From Bianquea renquensis (GTDB lineage Bacteria > Bacillota > Clostridia > Lachnospirales > Bianqueaceae), in the NCBI RefSeq assembly GCF_014384895.1, contig NZ_JACRSQ010000045.1:1-15332 (forward strand): a DNA stretch of 15,332 nucleotides, read 5' to 3'. Position 1 is the first letter of the stretch. Each line of letters starts with the position of its first letter. A program made the position numbers and the translations under genes. This document shows, in pieces, positions 8,235-14,469 of the stretch. The notes beneath the pieces were generated by a model. The model did no database searches, was not told where the DNA came from, and was given only the letters and a program-made list of their open reading frames with translations.

Positions 8235-8254
8235 AAATGATAATTTAGAAGCGA
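8235..8254 (+). repeat. hsdS recombination site A (cassette b, 5' end)
   Basis: AAATGATAATTTAGAAGCGA is identical, in inverted orientation, to site D (11163-11182) inside the active hsdS. It encodes NDNLEA in the hsdS frame and marks the 5' end of the reversed 3'-half cassette. Confidence 0.9.
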
Positions 8255-8919
8255 CGGTTCAAGCTATTTTCAAGTCATTGTTTATTGACTTTGAAAGAAC
8301 AGAAAATACCGACTTTGTTGAGTTTGAGTTCGGAAAATATCCGGCAAATTGGAGTTTGGTTGACATGGATTCGATTGTTGATGTTCGTGATGGTACACAC
8401 GACTCACCAAGTCCGACCGAATCCGGTAAATACCTAATCACTTCTCGACATTTACTTCCGTATGCTGTTGACCGTAGTGATGCTTATTTCATTAGCGAAA
8501 CTGATTATGAGAAAGCAAATGAAAGAAGCAAGGTTGAATATGGTGATATTCTCTTTAGTATGATTGGAACAATCGGCATCATCTCCTTTATCACAGATAA
8601 AGAAATAGACTTTGCCATAAAGAATGTTGGATTGTTCCGTACTTCTCAAAATCCAAACATACGATACTTCATTCTCTCGTATTTGAAAAGCAAAATCGAA
8701 GAGAATTATATAGCTTCCTATATGGCAGGAAGTACACAATCGTATGTAAGTTTGAATGTGCTTAGAAAAATACCACTTATTCTACCGCCAAATGATGTCC
8801 TTCAACATTTTGAGAAGCAAGTAGCACCGCTATATGCAAGAATGATTGAAAACACCCACGAAATCAGCAAACTCAACGACCTAAAAGATGTGATAACCAC
8901 ATCAATGTCAAGCCGCTAA
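8236..8919 (+). CDS. hsdS: Silent HsdS 3'-half cassette (TRD2-b), reversed
   Basis: This plus-strand frame encodes the second half of an HsdS specificity subunit, opposite to the rest of the operon. It opens inside site A with NDNLEATVQAIFKSLF, the helix that follows the first target-recognition domain, continues with a full second TRD (GKYPANWSLVDMDS... to PLILPPNDV), and ends with the C-terminal coiled-coil helix (LYARMIENTHEISKLNDLK) and stop codon inside site B. There is no usable RBS or start; an internal ATG at 8278 would miss the junction helix. It is therefore a stored cassette, expressed only after inversion joins it to a 5' half. Its base composition is more AT-rich than hsdM/hsdR, as is common for exchangeable TRDs. 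Confidence 0.88.
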   Translation, partial: NDNLEATVQAIFKSLFIDFERTENTDFVEFEFGKYPANWSLVDMDSIVDVRDGTHDSPSPTESGKYLITSRHLLPYAVDRSDAYFISETDYEKANERSKVEYGDILFSMIGTIGIISFITDKEIDFAIKNVGLFRTSQNPNIRYFILSYLKSKIEENYIASYMAGSTQSYVSLNVLRKIPLILPPNDVLQHFEKQVAPLYARMIENTHEISKLNDLKDVITTSMSSR

Positions 8920-9432
8920 ATTATCATTTATCTTCCGCTTGAGTTCAATCCTATCCGTGATTGTATTATATGCCTTCACAATACTGCGCTGCTTCTCGAT
9001 AGAGGGGACAGGCAGTTCAACCTTGCACATTTCATCCCAATCCATGACCTCACGGACACTTCCATGAGACTTGAATCGAGCATACCGGTCAAACTCCGGA
9101 CGGCTGAACCACAGCATCAGATACTCTGGCATAAGTTCGTTCTCATCCTTGACTTCAAAAACCGTGTAGATGTTGCTGACCAAGCCCTCATCATAGTCTT
9201 TAAGGAGGGCAATGCCAATCTTATCTCCACGTCTTGATGTGTCAGGAATGTATGTGAATTGCCCACGTTTCACAACTTTGTATTTTGTGAAGTCTGTTCC
9301 GACTGTATTTGCGATAGACGGAATAAACGTCTTCTGGACGGACACGCCAAGAAGATTATCTTCTTTTCCATCCGTGTTGCGGACATCAACTTGCTGAATA
9401 AAATCTCCAAGCAGCCTATATCCTTCTTTCAT
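8908..9432 (-). CDS. hsdS: HsdS 5' half (TRD1-b), half-length specificity subunit
   Basis: The 174-residue product matches the first half of the complete HsdS in the same operon: MK..Y..LG.fI..VD.RN, LGVSVQK.FIPSIANTVGTDFTKYK, YLMLWFSRPEFDRYARF, PVPSIEKQRSIVKAYNTITDRI and the junction helix ELKRKINDNL. It stops two codons past the junction (AA, stop), inside site B, beyond which the 3'-half cassette lies reversed. It has its own RBS (GAGGTG, 7 nt before ATG) and begins 9 nt after the recombinase stop, so it is probably translated. Inverting 8235-8930 would extend it in frame into a complete second HsdS. As it stands it could act as a half-subunit that dimerises, as reported for truncated HsdS in other type I systems, or be non-functional. 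Confidence 0.88.
   Translation of the reverse strand: MKEGYRLLGDFIQQVDVRNTDGKEDNLLGVSVQKTFIPSIANTVGTDFTKYKVVKRGQFTYIPDTSRRGDKIGIALLKDYDEGLVSNIYTVFEVKDENELMPEYLMLWFSRPEFDRYARFKSHGSVREVMDWDEMCKVELPVPSIEKQRSIVKAYNTITDRIELKRKINDNLAA
8910..8930 (-). repeat. hsdS recombination site B
   Basis: A 21-bp sequence identical in inverted orientation to site C (10517-10537). It contains the 14-bp core shared by all four sites, the stop codon of the reversed 3' cassette on the plus strand, and the INDNL codons of the 5' half on the minus strand. Confidence 0.9.
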
Positions 9433-9441
9433 TGTGACACC

Positions 9442-10425
9442 TCACCCTATGTATTTTCTGTGTGCCAGCTTCACATTTTGCTGTTTGACCATAGCATAGT
9501 GCATGGTCGTGTCGATTTTCTGATGCCCCAAGAGCTGCTGGACTTGTTCTATGGGCATCCCTTTGTCTATGGCGGCAGTTGCAAGCGTCCTTCGGAATTT
9601 ATGTGGGTGGACGCGGGGCAAATACAACCTTCGTCCCAACTCCCGCAATCGTCTCTCAATGCCGCCGATCTGTAACCGTTCATGTGGGGCTGTTAGAGAA
9701 ACGAACAGAGCGGGATTACTGTCACTACGGCTCTCCAAATAATTTTGAAGGTGAATCTTCGTTCTGGCATCAAAGTAGACAATTCTTTCCTTGCTGCCTT
9801 TTCCGAATACAACACATTCGCGCTCATTGAAGTTGATGTCGTCTCTGTTGAGTGCGGTCATTTCTCCAACACGCATCCCGGAGGATGCCAAGAGGTCAAT
9901 CATGGCAAGGTCGCGGATAGAAGAGCAGTTATCGCGCATGATTTCCAAAGCCTCATCTGAATAAGTCTCTTTGATCACCTTCGCCGTTTTGACCTTATGT
10001 ATGCGGCGAACAGGACTTTTCACGATGTGATCCTCGTCCTCCATCCACGAAAAGTAGCTGGATAGAATCCTGCGGATGTTATCAATCGTGACCTTGCTGG
10101 ATTTTCTTTGCGTTTGGTAGTCCGTGAGATACTTGCGCAAGTCTTCTGTGGTGATTTCCTGCGCCAATTTCCCGATGCCGGACAGCATTGCAAAGATGGT
10201 TTGGCGATAGTAGTTCAGCGTCTTTTCCGAGCAGCCTTCAATACGCTTGGCCGTGATAAACAGGGAAACCGTGTCTACACTTTCACTTACTTCAATGGCT
10301 TCGTCACGATGGACTGTTACACCGGTCAGTGTTTTCTCAAGTACAGCTTGGAGCTGCTTGAGCTGTGCATTGTTCAGATACGGAAGCATCTGTCGCTGCA
10401 CTTCTTGAATTAGTTGTTCTTTCAT
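9442..10425 (-). CDS. Tyrosine recombinase (XerC/D-like), likely hsdS invertase
   Basis: This 327-residue protein is a complete tyrosine site-specific recombinase with an N-terminal core-binding SAM-like domain (about 48-140) and a catalytic domain. All catalytic residues are present: Arg185 (SSGMRVGEM), Lys209 (GKGSKER), His275 and Arg278 (HPHKFRRT), His301 (LLGHQK) and nucleophile Tyr310 (TTMHYAMV). It lies between two hsdS gene pieces and inside the region bounded by the outermost inverted sites, as in phase-variable type I R-M loci where such an enzyme flips hsdS cassettes. Start at 10425 has AAAGGAG 8 nt upstream, within a hairpin that may limit its translation. It stops 9 nt before the downstream hsdS half. 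Action on the four sites is inferred from position. Confidence 0.92.
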   Translation of the reverse strand: MKEQLIQEVQRQMLPYLNNAQLKQLQAVLEKTLTGVTVHRDEAIEVSESVDTVSLFITAKRIEGCSEKTLNYYRQTIFAMLSGIGKLAQEITTEDLRKYLTDYQTQRKSSKVTIDNIRRILSSYFSWMEDEDHIVKSPVRRIHKVKTAKVIKETYSDEALEIMRDNCSSIRDLAMIDLLASSGMRVGEMTALNRDDINFNERECVVFGKGSKERIVYFDARTKIHLQNYLESRSDSNPALFVSLTAPHERLQIGGIERRLRELGRRLYLPRVHPHKFRRTLATAAIDKGMPIEQVQQLLGHQKIDTTMHYAMVKQQNVKLAHRKYIG

Positions 10426-10461
10426 TGTCGTTTCTCCTTTGTTTTAACTCAGAGAACGACA
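10426..10461 (-). promoter_or_regulatory. Hairpin covering the recombinase RBS
   Basis: TGTCGTTTCTC (10426-10436) pairs with GAGAACGACA (10452-10461) apart from one bulged base. On the transcribed minus strand the 3' arm contains part of the AAAGGAG Shine-Dalgarno and ends directly at the ATG, so folding would hide the translation start. Confidence 0.5.
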
Positions 10462-10463
10462 AT

Positions 10464-10499
10464 CAGTGGCAGTTCCTTGTGGTAAACCTCTCGCCACTG
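10464..10499 (-). promoter_or_regulatory. Second leader hairpin upstream of the recombinase
   Basis: CAGTGGC (10464-10470) and GCCACTG (10493-10499) form a 7-bp stem with a 22-nt loop, located between the hsdS stop and the RBS-covering hairpin. There is no T-tract directly after it, so it is not a clear terminator. Confidence 0.35.
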
Positions 10500-10516
10500 G
10501 TGAGAGTTGTGGACTG

Positions 10517-10537
10517 TAAATGATAATTTAGCGGCTT
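10517..10537 (+). repeat. hsdS recombination site C
   Basis: A 21-bp inverted copy of site B at the 3' end of the active hsdS; it includes the hsdS stop codon (CGC-TAA on the minus strand) and the shared 14-bp core at 10518-10531. Confidence 0.9.
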
Positions 10538-11685
10538 AACTCAACAAGTAAGATATTGCTCAGCGCTTTTAGACTATCAATTTCATTCTTGTTGACTGAT
10601 ATACGTTCCTCTATGGAACGAAACTGGCGGTCTAAAGCTGTAAGAACAGTATCTGATTCTGGTATTGCAAAAGTGATTTTCTGCAAATCCTTGATTGGCA
10701 ACTGAGGTTGAGCTGAACCAGATCTAAACTGTTCAATAGCTGCTTTCATATACGAGCTTTTCAGGAATGCGTATATGAGATAGGGAGAAAGTCGCTTTAC
10801 CTTAGGGCGAATAATGAGCATACCAGAGTTAATGCGAATGTTGGCATATTTGATATGCTCGTTATACAAGGCAACGTTACCGAGCGTTCCACGAGAGGTA
10901 AGAACGATGTCATAAGAAGATAAATGTCCTTTGTTCATTGCCCTGTCCTTCTCCTCGGTGACAAACATACAGGTATCAAAGCTAAATCCTGTCGATGTAA
11001 CGTTAGAAGCGTTCAAAAACAAGCAATAGCCTTTTGCTGAAAATTCATCAAATGTGGGATAGTTCTTGCCTCTGTCTCCATCAATGAAATCCGCAAAGTC
11101 GCCAAGAGCTGTTGGTATGGTTTGATTTTTGCTGATTGATTCAACCAAAATTGCTTGTTCACTCGCTTCTAAATTATCATTTATCTCCTTCTTCATGGCA
11201 ATTCGCCTTGTGATTGCCCGATAGGACTCTATGATCTCAAGCTGCTGCTCATAGGTTGGAATTGGAAGCTGGATGCAGCAAAGATCATCCCATGTGATAC
11301 CGCCACGAACACTGCCGTCTGTCATAAACCAGCATTCGCGGTCAAACTCAGGCCTGCGGAACCACATCATCAAGTATTCTTCGTTCAAAACCGTTCGGTC
11401 AACAATTTCAAACATGAAGTACGCCGGGGAAACAATCGCTGGTTCGTCATTCTCATACAGCGCAATCGGAAGGCGTTCATCACGTCCAACGTGCATCGGA
11501 TTACAGGCAAACAGTCCCTTGCTGATTAACTTGTATCGGCTCAAGTCTGTGCCAATTACGTTTGCAACGGAAGGCATAAACTCTTTGTCGATACTTATGC
11601 CAAGGACAGTGTTAGAGGCTTCCTTAGAGTTCCGATAATCAACGAGACGAATATGTTTTCCAAGAGCTTCATAATTCGATTTCAT
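10528..11685 (-). CDS. hsdS: Type I specificity subunit HsdS (active copy, TRD1-a/TRD2-a)
   Basis: HsdS chooses the bipartite DNA sequence for the methylase and nuclease. The 385-residue product has the classic layout: TRD1 at about 1-145, a conserved spacer helix at about 146-180 (EQQLEIIESYRAITRRIAMKKEINDNLEA), TRD2 at about 185-345, and a second helix to the end (RSIEERISVNKNEIDSLKAL). The codons for INDNLEA (168-174) are recombination site D, and the stop codon lies in site C, so the whole 3' half is an exchangeable cassette. Start at 11685 has AAGGAG 7 nt upstream and overlaps the end of hsdM by 17 nt. Its 5' half resembles the second 5' half at 8908-9432 with strong divergence in the TRD, as expected for a different target. 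Confidence 0.96.
   Translation of the reverse strand: MKSNYEALGKHIRLVDYRNSKEASNTVLGISIDKEFMPSVANVIGTDLSRYKLISKGLFACNPMHVGRDERLPIALYENDEPAIVSPAYFMFEIVDRTVLNEEYLMMWFRRPEFDRECWFMTDGSVRGGITWDDLCCIQLPIPTYEQQLEIIESYRAITRRIAMKKEINDNLEASEQAILVESISKNQTIPTALGDFADFIDGDRGKNYPTFDEFSAKGYCLFLNASNVTSTGFSFDTCMFVTEEKDRAMNKGHLSSYDIVLTSRGTLGNVALYNEHIKYANIRINSGMLIIRPKVKRLSPYLIYAFLKSSYMKAAIEQFRSGSAQPQLPIKDLQKITFAIPESDTVLTALDRQFRSIEERISVNKNEIDSLKALSNILLVELSR
11163..11182 (-). repeat. hsdS recombination site D (within active hsdS)
   Basis: The 20-bp inverted copy of site A, located at the TRD1/TRD2 junction of the complete hsdS. It contains the common core at 11169-11182 and encodes NDNLEA in frame. Confidence 0.9.
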
Positions 11686-13243
11686 AGCCCAGCTCCTTAA
11701 ATACAGTCAACAGATCAGACTTTGACTTTTCCTCTGCAATAAGCAGATCACGCAGTTCGGATTGCAGCGTCTTCATTTTTGTATCAAAGTCGATGTTCTC
11801 ATCGCGGTTTACAAACTCAATGTAACGGCTCGGGACAAGGGTGAATCCCTTTTCAGCAACCTCGTCGAAGGATGCGCTGTAACAAAACTCCGGCACATTC
11901 TGATAGTTCTCTTCATAACCCTCCTGCTGCCATGCGTGATAGACGCTCGTAACCTTCGCACGGTCTTCTTCTGTCAGCTCAATATACTTCTTTTCATATG
12001 GGCTGCCCATTTGCCGCAAATCCATGAAAAGGATCTCGCGCTCACGATTGCGGAAGCGTTTTACCTCACCGTTTTCTTCAATCACACGAGCCTTCTTATT
12101 CTTGTTCAGAATCCAGAGCGTGACGCTGATGTCAGTGGTATAGAAAAGGTTGCGGGGCAGAATGATGATTGCTTCAACCAGGTTATTTTCAATTAGCTGA
12201 CGGCGAATCTTCAACTCTGTACCATCGTCAGACAACGCACCATTCGCAAGCAGGAAACCGGCAACGCCGTTCTGCGAGAGCTTTGAAACGATATTCAAAA
12301 TCCAGCCATAGTTTGCGTTACTCGTAGGCGGAACTTCATAACCGTCCCAGCGCGGATCGTCAATCAGTTCGGTATCGGCACGCCATTCCTTTTGATTGAA
12401 GGGCGGGTTCGCCATAATGTAATCTGCCTTGAGGTCTTTGTGCTGATCATTGGTGAACGTGTTCGCAGCCATTTCTCCGAGGTTTGCAGAGATACCGCGA
12501 ATAGCCAGATTCATTTTGCACAACTTGTACGTCGTGTTCGTATATTCCTGACCGTAGATGGAGACTTTCTTTTTGTTGCCGTGATGTGCCTCTACGAACT
12601 TCATCGACTGGACGAACATACCACCAGAACCGCAGCAGGGGTCATAGAGGATACCATCATACGGCTCGATCATTTCGGCAATCAGATTTACAATGCACTT
12701 CGGGGTGTAGAACTCGCCCTTGCCTTTGCCTTCCGCAAGCGCAAACTTGCTCAGGAAGTATTCATAAACCCGCCCGATAATGTCATTCTCTTTATCGCCG
12801 GTGTTGATCTTATCAATCTCATCCAGCAGCGATGCCAGCTTTGCCGTGTCAATGTGGAGACGTGAGTAATAGTTATCGGGAAGTGCGCCTTTCAGAGCGG
12901 GATTCGCTTTTTCAATCGTATAAAGGCCGGTGTCAATTTTCAGTGCAATGTCATCCTGCTTCGCATGCTCCATGATGAAAGACCAACGACTGATCTCAGG
13001 CAGGAAGAATACGTTGTCCTTCGTATAGAAGGCAACATTATCAACAAACTTCTCACCATATTTTTCAGTAATGGCTTTCCTTTGTGCCTCAAACTTATCG
13101 CTGGCAAACTTCAAGAAAAAGAGACTGAGAACGACGTGTTTGTATTCTGCTGGCTCGACAGAACCACGGAGTTTGTCTGCGGATTTCCATAGAGCTTCCT
13201 CCATAGAAATCTCTTTTTTCGGTGTGGATGCCGCTCGTGCCAT
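11669..13243 (-). CDS. hsdM: Type I DNA N6-adenine methyltransferase HsdM
   Basis: HsdM methylates adenine within the target chosen by HsdS and is the core of both the methylase and the restriction complex. The 524-residue product has the HsdM N-terminal helical domain (EEALWKSADKLRGSVEPAEYK... LKFASD), EFYTPKCIVNLI, the AdoMet motif DPCCGSGGMF (201-210) and the catalytic NPPFNQKEW (279-287), plus the DLRQMG region and a C-terminal helix that contacts HsdS. Length is normal, so it looks complete. The ATG at 13243 has AGGGAGGG with a 7-nt gap. It is the first structural gene after the XRE regulator (64-nt gap) and overlaps hsdS by 17 nt. Its hydrophilic N terminus is slightly extended, without obvious meaning. 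Confidence 0.97.
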   Translation of the reverse strand: MARAASTPKKEISMEEALWKSADKLRGSVEPAEYKHVVLSLFFLKFASDKFEAQRKAITEKYGEKFVDNVAFYTKDNVFFLPEISRWSFIMEHAKQDDIALKIDTGLYTIEKANPALKGALPDNYYSRLHIDTAKLASLLDEIDKINTGDKENDIIGRVYEYFLSKFALAEGKGKGEFYTPKCIVNLIAEMIEPYDGILYDPCCGSGGMFVQSMKFVEAHHGNKKKVSIYGQEYTNTTYKLCKMNLAIRGISANLGEMAANTFTNDQHKDLKADYIMANPPFNQKEWRADTELIDDPRWDGYEVPPTSNANYGWILNIVSKLSQNGVAGFLLANGALSDDGTELKIRRQLIENNLVEAIIILPRNLFYTTDISVTLWILNKNKKARVIEENGEVKRFRNREREILFMDLRQMGSPYEKKYIELTEEDRAKVTSVYHAWQQEGYEENYQNVPEFCYSASFDEVAEKGFTLVPSRYIEFVNRDENIDFDTKMKTLQSELRDLLIAEEKSKSDLLTVFKELGYEIEL

Positions 13244-13307
13244 ATCAAAACCCTCCCTGTATCTTTATCATCTTATTCTACAAAAAGAACTGTACGAAAA
13301 ACCGGAC

Positions 13308-13520
13308 TTAGCCCTTGTCCGTTCGCACAGCCTCGCAAATATCTCCGATGTCGCAATTCAAGTAACCACAGATGCGCAGCAAAATAGAGATGGAAACTTC
13401 TTCCCCCTTATTCAGCTTTGTCCATGTACCAGATGCGAGGTTAAGCTCTTGCCGGAATGCGGACTTCTTTATATCTCGTTCAATCAGGAGCATCCAAAGT
13501 TTCTTATAACTTATCCCCAC
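13308..13520 (-). CDS. XRE (Cro/CI-type) HTH regulator at head of hsd operon
   Basis: The 70-residue protein is a single Cro/CI-type helix-turn-helix domain: YKKLWMLLIERDIKKSAFRQELNLASGTWTKLNKGEEVSISILLRICGYLNCDIGDICE, with the recognition region around LASGTWTKLNKGE. Small regulators of this type often sit in front of type I and type II R-M genes. I chose the GTG at 13520 because AAGGAG lies 9 nt upstream; an in-frame GTG at 13538 would overlap that RBS. A strong promoter lies upstream, and the gene runs into hsdM after 64 nt, so it is probably the first gene of the operon and may autoregulate it. Its binding site is not identified. Confidence 0.8.
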   Translation of the reverse strand: MGISYKKLWMLLIERDIKKSAFRQELNLASGTWTKLNKGEEVSISILLRICGYLNCDIGDICEAVRTDKG

Positions 13521-13560
13521 AATACTACACTCCTTCACTCATTCGTTAACTATATTTTTT

Positions 13561-13589
13561 ATTATACACGAAATTCTCTTTGATTACAA
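13561..13589 (-). promoter_or_regulatory. Sigma-A promoter of the xre-hsd operon
   Basis: On the minus strand, TTGTAA (13584-13589) and a perfect TATAAT (13561-13566) are separated by 17 bp. The start site would fall near 13554, about 34 nt before the XRE start codon. This is the best promoter in the operon. Confidence 0.75.
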
Positions 13590-14163
13590 TCATCCTATGT
13601 ACAAATTCAAAGAAAAGAAGCAAGTTCTTGATGATTTTCCAGCAAAAAAAGCAAGGCGGTTATCTAATACGAGCTTCTTGTCTCTTTCTGTTATTCTTGT
13701 TGAGGGATTATGCTTCTGTTTGTGGTTATGCTCTGCGCTCGACTTGTGAACTTGGCTCTAATGCTGCATGAAGGAGGAAATGAGAAAAAATCGGCAAAGC
13801 GAATAAAAGTAAGTTCTCTTTAAGAAAGTTCAGGAAATACTTTCAATTAGGACACAAACGGGTTTGTGGGACTATCATAAAAAAATGAACGTTTCAGCGG
13901 CAAGACTGGAACACTCATTTTTTCGGTGTGGGTACCCACCGAATTTGCTTGCTATTCTCTCATATCATACTCTCGCTTTGCTGCGCCTCCCTTTGAATAC
14001 CGTTTCCTTATTTCAACCACTGATGGAAAGTGATTCCGCAGGAATTGCTTTCCATCAGTGGTTTCCGCAACTCCGCAGAGTTGCGCAGCCCCCAAAAGTT
14101 TTTGTTCTCACCCCTGTTTTTCTCCGAGAAAATGTCCGTTGTAAAGTGAAGGGGGGTGCTCTG
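13590..14163. other. Intergenic region with a chain of hairpins
   Basis: No gene is convincing here. The stretch holds several palindromes: CACAAAC-GG-GTTTGTG (13853-13868); a 7-bp stem TTCGGTG/CACCGAA (13922-13943); a very long stem (14015-14063); CGCAACTC-cgca-GAGTTGCG (14066-14085); and TTTTCTC-c-GAGAAAA (14118-14132). Open frames crossing it lack ribosome binding sites. It may be a structured leader of the downstream small gene or the end of the adjacent mobile element. Confidence 0.5.
14015..14063 (+). repeat. Long perfect hairpin (16 bp plus extension)
   Basis: AACCACTGATGGAAAG (14015-14030) is followed by its exact complement at 14048-14063. The inner bases also pair through two G-U wobbles and five Watson-Crick pairs, leaving a 3-nt loop, so RNA could form about 23 bp. 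Confidence 0.75.
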
Positions 14164-14364
14164 ATGGCACAAGAAAGGAATAGGCTGGATAATGGTTATC
14201 TGGCAACCTGTCCAAGCAGGAAGAAACTGCGTCTGCCTGACCAACTGGACTTATATATGGAGGACGGGACGATCTACCATGTTCATAGCTTTTTTGCGGA
14301 GGAAAAGCGGATGGGCGAGGTGCTGGATGCGCTCTCTATGGAAAAATTCAATCGGGAGACATGA
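14164..14364 (+). CDS. Small transposon-associated protein, possibly TnpW-like
   Basis: A strong RBS (GGGGGG, 7 nt before the ATG at 14164) supports a 66-residue protein in a longer open frame that begins upstream without an RBS. The core, LYMEDGTIYHVHSFFAEEKRMGEVLDAL, has the form of the short TnpW-type proteins of Clostridia transposons (a G-T-x-Y-x-V strand pair followed by a helix with E-x-L-x-x-L). It lies about 105 nt upstream of a large serine recombinase, the same neighbour such genes have in those elements. The function of TnpW is unknown. The family assignment is by pattern only; a coincidental small protein remains possible. Confidence 0.5.
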   Translation: MAQERNRLDNGYLATCPSRKKLRLPDQLDLYMEDGTIYHVHSFFAEEKRMGEVLDALSMEKFNRET

Positions 14365-14403
14365 ATCCCGGCAGATTGCCCAGTGGAATCTTTGACGGTG
14401 CGG

Positions 14404-14412
14404 TGGTATAAT
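14404..14412 (+). promoter_or_regulatory. Extended -10 promoter for the serine recombinase
   Basis: TGGTATAAT is a perfect extended -10 element 57 nt upstream of the recombinase ATG. The -35 region at 17-bp spacing (TGGAAT) is poor, as is common with extended -10 promoters. Confidence 0.55.
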
Positions 14413-14469
14413 AGAATCATAATTTCTGATTGCCATACGCACTGCATTTCGGGAGGTTAAAGAAAGAAT

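Noticed and set aside
8235..11182. CRISPR-like repeats
   Set aside because: The four copies are inverted, lie 0.6-1.6 kb apart at hsdS junctions, and have no regular spacers.
13580..13771. 63-codon plus-strand open frame
   Set aside because: It overlaps the hsd promoter, has no RBS and no recognisable domain; likely chance.
13864..14163. Upstream 100 codons of the open frame that ends at 14364
   Set aside because: They run through the hairpin array, have no RBS, and the sequence does not look like a protein family; the start at 14164 has a strong RBS.
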